In this document: one piece after another, positions 61,051 to 64,000 of the stretch | Layout of the letters: each line of letters begins with the position of its first letter | Numbering within the stretch: the first letter of the stretch is position 1 | Source of the DNA: Candidatus Thiodictyon syntrophicum | GTDB lineage: Bacteria; Pseudomonadota; Gammaproteobacteria; Chromatiales; Chromatiaceae | Direction: 5' to 3' | Length of the DNA stretch: 64,000 nucleotides | NCBI RefSeq assembly: GCF_002813775.1 | Contig: NZ_CP020370.1 | Location: 4,055,501-4,119,500 of the forward strand | Position numbers and translations under genes: made by a program | The notes under the pieces: model-generated | Told to the model about the DNA's origin: nothing | Database searches by the model: none | Seen by the model: the letters and a program-made list of their open reading frames with translations, nothing else

Positions 61051-63998
61051 GTCCGCGTGCCTCCTGAGGTCCCGCGTGGCCTGACCGCCCGCGCCTTCCG
61101 CTCGCTCGCGCTCGCTCCCTGCGCGGGCAGTCCGGCCCCGCTCCCTGCCTTTGTCCCATTTCCTGCCTGGCCGGGCTCGGGACCTAGGGCAAGCCGGAAA
61201 CCGCAGTAATGGCCGCGGTCGCCGGGGACGCAGTGGAAGCGGGACGCGGAGCGCAGGCGCCGCGCCTCGTCGGCCCAACCGCCGCCGCGCAGCACACGCC
61301 CCTCGCCTGAATCAGCACCCTCAGGATCGACCACCGGACCGGTCGGGTAGTCCCCGAACCAGTCCTGACACCACTCATCGACATTACCGTGCATTTCGTA
61401 GAATCCCAAAGGGTTGGGAGGAAGGGAGCGGACAGCGACCGTTTCGCTGCCATTGTTTGCCAGCTTCGGATCGAAGTCGTCGCCGAATGAGTAGGCGGTC
61501 ATCGTGCCCGCCCGGCAGGCATATTCCCACTCGGCCTCGGTCGGAAGGCGAAACCGTAGGGTCCGCTGTGCGGACCTTTCTGCGGCATCCGGCAACGCCG
61601 GATCGACCGGCGCACCCAGCGAGGCGGCCAGTTCGGCATTCAGGCGCTCGATGAAACCCTGGACTTGCTCCCAACTGACCTGCTCGACCGGCCGTTGCGG
61701 TCCCTTGGCATGGCTGGGATTCTCGCCCATCACCGCCTCCCACAGGGCCTGGGTGCAGGCGGTTTCGGCCAGCCAGAAGCCGCGGGTGAGGATCACCTCG
61801 TGCTGAGTTTCATCGTCGAATCGGCCCTTCTCGGTCGGCGGCGAGCCCATCTGAAAGACGCCGGGCCAGACCCGCCGCAGGCCGATGGGAACGCCCTTGA
61901 TCGCGATCTCCAACCGCAGCCCATACCGATCGCGGGTCAGGGTCCGCCCAGTGCCCGCCGGGACCAGTCCAACCGACCGCAACGCCCTGAATTGCTGCAC
62001 GTCGATAAAGGTGCCGTGGCGATTCAAGGGCAGGCCGTCATGATCGTTGCGGCCGACACGTCGGCGTCGCGCACCGGAGGTCGAGGCTTTAGCCGGACCA
62101 GGGCCGCGCAGACGCGCCGTCGACCGGCTAAAGCCTCGACCTCCGGTCTTCTTCTGGTGGCCGGAACGGCGATCAAGGTCCCAGGGCGCATCCAGCGCCG
62201 CGCGAACCGGCAATCCGGGCCAGCGCAGCCACTCCAGGGGCGCGCACCAGTAGGCGCGCCGCTCGCCGTGGCCGTCGGTGAACCCGACGAAGAGCCCGTC
62301 GCCGTCGCGCCCCAGGGTGTGGGCCCAGGCGGGCCTGTCCATGGGCGCGATCAGCAGTTCCTCGAAGTCGGTGCGCAGGCGCCAGCCGGCCGCGTTCAGC
62401 GGCAGTGCGCTGGCGCCCCCGTTGGCCGGGTCCAGCCCCAGACTCTGCCAGGGGGCGCCGCCGCGGTTCTCCTGCGCATCGACCACGGGCCAGCCGGTAG
62501 GCATCTGGGAAACCACCGGGCTGCCGCTGCCGAAGGTCTCGGCGGGCGCCGCCGTGGACTCCCATTCCAGCCAGTCGCCGCGCTGGACCAGGCGCCAGGA
62601 GTGGGGTCGCTTGGGGCGGCCCGCGGCGGCCTGCGCACGGTAGATGTCGAAACCGGCGGGGTTCACGGAGCCTGAACGTTCGGCCTCGGGGTGGGCCAAC
62701 AGCCAGAGCCGATGGGAACTGGGGCTATGGTCCCAGGCGGCCCGGTCCAGGTGTCCGGCATGACTGGTGATCCAGGCCCCGAGCCAACGGGCGTGCTCGC
62801 CCTCGGCAGCGGCCTCGGTCAGGGCCGCCGCCACCTCCTGGTAGAAGGCCTCGGCCTCGGGGTCGGTGCGGCCGTGCGCCGCCGCCTGGAGCGCTCGCTC
62901 CTCCATGCGTTGTGAGCGCGTGCTGCCCTGTCCCTGCTGGGCGCGGATCAGGGCCCAGGCGAGGCGGCGCTCGTCCTCGTCGCCGGTAGTGGGAAAGGCC
63001 GCGCGCAGGCGCCCGAGTTCGGTGAGGTCGCCGGGGAGTAACGCGAAATCACCGGCGGTGAAGGCCGGATGCTGCCAGGCGGCGGCCTCACTGCCGGCGT
63101 CGGCCAGGTGCGCGGGCAGGCGGTGGCGCAGGTGCCGGAGCAGCGCCGGGCGGATGGCGACGCAGGCGCTGAGCAGGGTGAGCAGCAGGCGCGCCCCCGG
63201 GTCCTCTTGGATGGCCGCCGCCAGGTCCAGGGTTTGCGCAGGCCAGGGCCGCGGTCCGCCGGGCCGGGCGGGGATGCGGCTGCCCCGGTCCAGTGCCACC
63301 GGAAAGTAGAGCCCGGCCAGTTCCGGGTCCCACCAGCGGGGCGGACAGGGGGTCAGCACGACGGGGCGCCGACCGGTCCCGGCCAGTCGCCGGCCGAGCC
63401 GAACCCAGGCCTGGCGCTGGGCGGCGGTGCCCAGGCAGCCCAGGTCACCGGCGATCAGCACCGGGATGTCGGCGGCGGGCGGCACATAGGGGCGCGGCGG
63501 ACCCCAGGCCCCGGCCTCCCAAGGTTGAACGGGGCCGTCCGGCCCCTGGTCCATCCGCAGAATCTCCAGGCCAGTCCCGCCGCGCAGTCGCGGCAGGGCG
63601 GTCTTGAGTGCGTTGAAGTCGCCCCAGAAGGGGTAGAGCCGCGGGTGCAGGTCGAGGATGAGCTGACCCGCGGGGGCCCAGCGTTGACCCTTGAGGCGCG
63701 GTAGCCGCCGCAGGGGTTGGATGCGGCAGCAGGCCGCCACCAGCCGCGGCAGGTCGATACGGTTGCGCTCGGCCAGGTCGCCCAGGGCGGCGCGCAGGAA
63801 GGGCCAGAGACGCGGCCAGGGGATCAGGGGGGGCGGCGGACCCAGGGGCGCGACCGGCGGCTCTGGTTCGAGTTCAGGCTGCGGATCGGGTACTGCCAGT
63901 GGCGGCGCGAGCGTGCGACACTCGACAACGCGGTACTGGCGGTGGCATGGCGCGGCGGTTGCGGTTAGCGTCTCGCCTACGTGTGCCATGGCACGCAC
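61047..63998 (-). CDS. Large FGE/C-type-lectin-fold protein with DGR-like variable region (may extend beyond the window)
   Basis: At least 983 residues. The frame is open to the window edge, and candidate starts are GTG 63998 or ATG 63989. After a Pro-rich linker the N-terminal 550 residues have Rossmann- or vWA-like strands (IPVLIAGDLGCLGTAAQRQA, GRRPVVLTPCPPRWWDPELA) and a helical part of unknown family. The C-terminal FGE domain (about 690-940) has GVFQMGSPPTEKGRFDDETQ, LPTEAEWEYACRAGTM, NPLGFYEMHGNVDEWCQDWF and RVLRGGGWADEARRLRSASR. Two dispersed repeats are embedded in frame (62073-62147 and 61554-61576). The last 40 residues are hairpin-encoded. The stop overlaps the HRDC-like start. 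Confidence 0.85.
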   Translation of the reverse strand: MRAMAHVGETLTATAAPCHRQYRVVECRTLAPPLAVPDPQPELEPEPPVAPLGPPPPLIPWPRLWPFLRAALGDLAERNRIDLPRLVAACCRIQPLRRLPRLKGQRWAPAGQLILDLHPRLYPFWGDFNALKTALPRLRGGTGLEILRMDQGPDGPVQPWEAGAWGPPRPYVPPAADIPVLIAGDLGCLGTAAQRQAWVRLGRRLAGTGRRPVVLTPCPPRWWDPELAGLYFPVALDRGSRIPARPGGPRPWPAQTLDLAAAIQEDPGARLLLTLLSACVAIRPALLRHLRHRLPAHLADAGSEAAAWQHPAFTAGDFALLPGDLTELGRLRAAFPTTGDEDERRLAWALIRAQQGQGSTRSQRMEERALQAAAHGRTDPEAEAFYQEVAAALTEAAAEGEHARWLGAWITSHAGHLDRAAWDHSPSSHRLWLLAHPEAERSGSVNPAGFDIYRAQAAAGRPKRPHSWRLVQRGDWLEWESTAAPAETFGSGSPVVSQMPTGWPVVDAQENRGGAPWQSLGLDPANGGASALPLNAAGWRLRTDFEELLIAPMDRPAWAHTLGRDGDGLFVGFTDGHGERRAYWCAPLEWLRWPGLPVRAALDAPWDLDRRSGHQKKTGGRGFSRSTARLRGPGPAKASTSGARRRRVGRNDHDGLPLNRHGTFIDVQQFRALRSVGLVPAGTGRTLTRDRYGLRLEIAIKGVPIGLRRVWPGVFQMGSPPTEKGRFDDETQHEVILTRGFWLAETACTQALWEAVMGENPSHAKGPQRPVEQVSWEQVQGFIERLNAELAASLGAPVDPALPDAAERSAQRTLRFRLPTEAEWEYACRAGTMTAYSFGDDFDPKLANNGSETVAVRSLPPNPLGFYEMHGNVDEWCQDWFGDYPTGPVVDPEGADSGEGRVLRGGGWADEARRLRSASRFHCVPGDRGHYCGFRLALGPEPGQAGNGTKAGSGAGLPAQGASASERKARAVRPRGTSGGTRT
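61083..61132 (-). other. Hairpin downstream of FGE variable region 3
   Basis: Same arms as at 30334 and 58217 (GACCGCCCGCGC and GCGCGGGCAGTC), here within the coding region: it encodes part of the C-terminal extension LPAQGASASERKARAVRPRG. The outer bases GGCC...GGCC extend the stem. Confidence 0.65.
61175..61292 (-). other. DGR-like variable region 3 with terminal conserved block
   Basis: 118 bp. Exchangeable codons read GCC, GAC, GAG, CGC, TCC, TTC, CAC, TGC, GTC, GAC, GGC, CAT, TAC, TGC. The 28-bp block at 61175-61202 is identical to the other two copies. Two further A-containing codons vary by a single base: AGT to GGT in the GGSW/GGGW motif, and CAG or CGG before codon four. Confidence 0.8.
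61554..61576. repeat. REP inside the FGE coding region
   Basis: One full REP unit (GTAGGGTCCGCTGTGCGG core) lies within the FGE gene, encoding RSAQRTLRF just before RLPTEAEWEY. The sister gene at 58239 has a shorter REP-free joint (SDQHLRLPTEAQ) here. The frame is kept. Confidence 0.85.
62073..62147. repeat. Family P inverted pair inside the FGE coding region
   Basis: Perfect 24-bp arms at 62073-62096 and 62124-62147 (core GGAGGTCGAGGCTTTAGCC) around 27 nt, translated in frame as TGGRGFSRSTARLRG ... AKASTSG. The same repeat is intergenic elsewhere (30103-30190), so this is an insertion into an ORF that stayed open. Confidence 0.85.
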
Positions 63999-64000
63999 TT

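Overview
The window is GC-rich (apart from one AT-richer insertion sequence and parts of the type I restriction genes) and looks like chromosomal DNA of a purple sulfur gammaproteobacterium (Chromatiaceae, in the neighbourhood of Thiodictyon, Lamprocystis or Thiocystis). The best taxonomic pointer is the garA-garB pair (peroxiredoxin-glutaredoxin fusion plus a glutathione-reductase-like enzyme whose NADPH-binding arginines are replaced), known from Chromatium. A dihaem cytochrome c4, Rpn-family nucleases, many REP/BIME-like repeats and several FGE-domain proteins fit the same group. No rRNA, tRNA or CRISPR array was seen.

Layout. 1-3.7 kb: the end of an IS91-type element (transposase plus tyrosine recombinase), a small membrane ORF, and a complete group II intron with its maturase that has split an inverted repeat. 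3.8-12.1 kb: a secreted RHS/YD-repeat polymorphic toxin with a C-terminal PD-(D/E)XK-like nuclease domain, its probable immunity gene 2 bp downstream, and an upstream secreted protein with one YD unit and three related sandwich-like repeats. 12.5-25.8 kb: an exopolysaccharide cluster (STAS protein, lipoprotein, GT2, four GT4-like or related glycosyltransferases, chain-length protein, flippase, acetyltransferase, O-antigen ligase/polymerase), punctuated by four copies of an unusual inverted hexanucleotide (GTTGTC)n repeat element. 25.9-28.2 kb: garA-garB.

28.4-48.6 kb is a defence and accessory island: decayed ATPase and nucleotidyltransferase genes, a 124-bp MITE-like element with a 9-bp target duplication, a DUF433-FGE fusion, an Rpn nuclease, a PIN-like/AAA ATPase pair, a TetR-MFP-RND efflux operon, a type I restriction-modification locus (hsdR, hsdS, hsdM) in which both hsdR and hsdM have lost internal catalytic segments and an IS has jumped exactly into the hsdR/hsdS overlap, a MNT/HEPN toxin-antitoxin pair and a solitary Xre/ParS antitoxin. 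48.9-57.8 kb is mostly housekeeping: L,D-transpeptidase, mtnP-apt purine salvage, cytochrome c4, an EEP phosphatase, an SLT transglycosylase, a frameshifted methyltransferase-like gene and a BrnT/BrnA pair.

58.2-64 kb, together with the gene at 30.4-31.5 kb, contains the most interesting system. Three FGE/C-type-lectin-fold genes carry at their 3' ends 118-bp segments of identical length. These differ almost only in the first two bases of NNC (and one GNG) codons, are followed by an identical 28-bp block, and then by the same hairpin. This is the signature of variable regions of a diversity-generating retroelement (DGR). The last of the three genes overlaps by ATGA the start of a truncated ORF resembling the N-terminus of the HRDC-type DGR accessory protein, which a REP array belonging to a neighbouring RAYT transposase has cut off. 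The DGR reverse transcriptase and template repeat are not in this window; the only RT here is the group II intron maturase.
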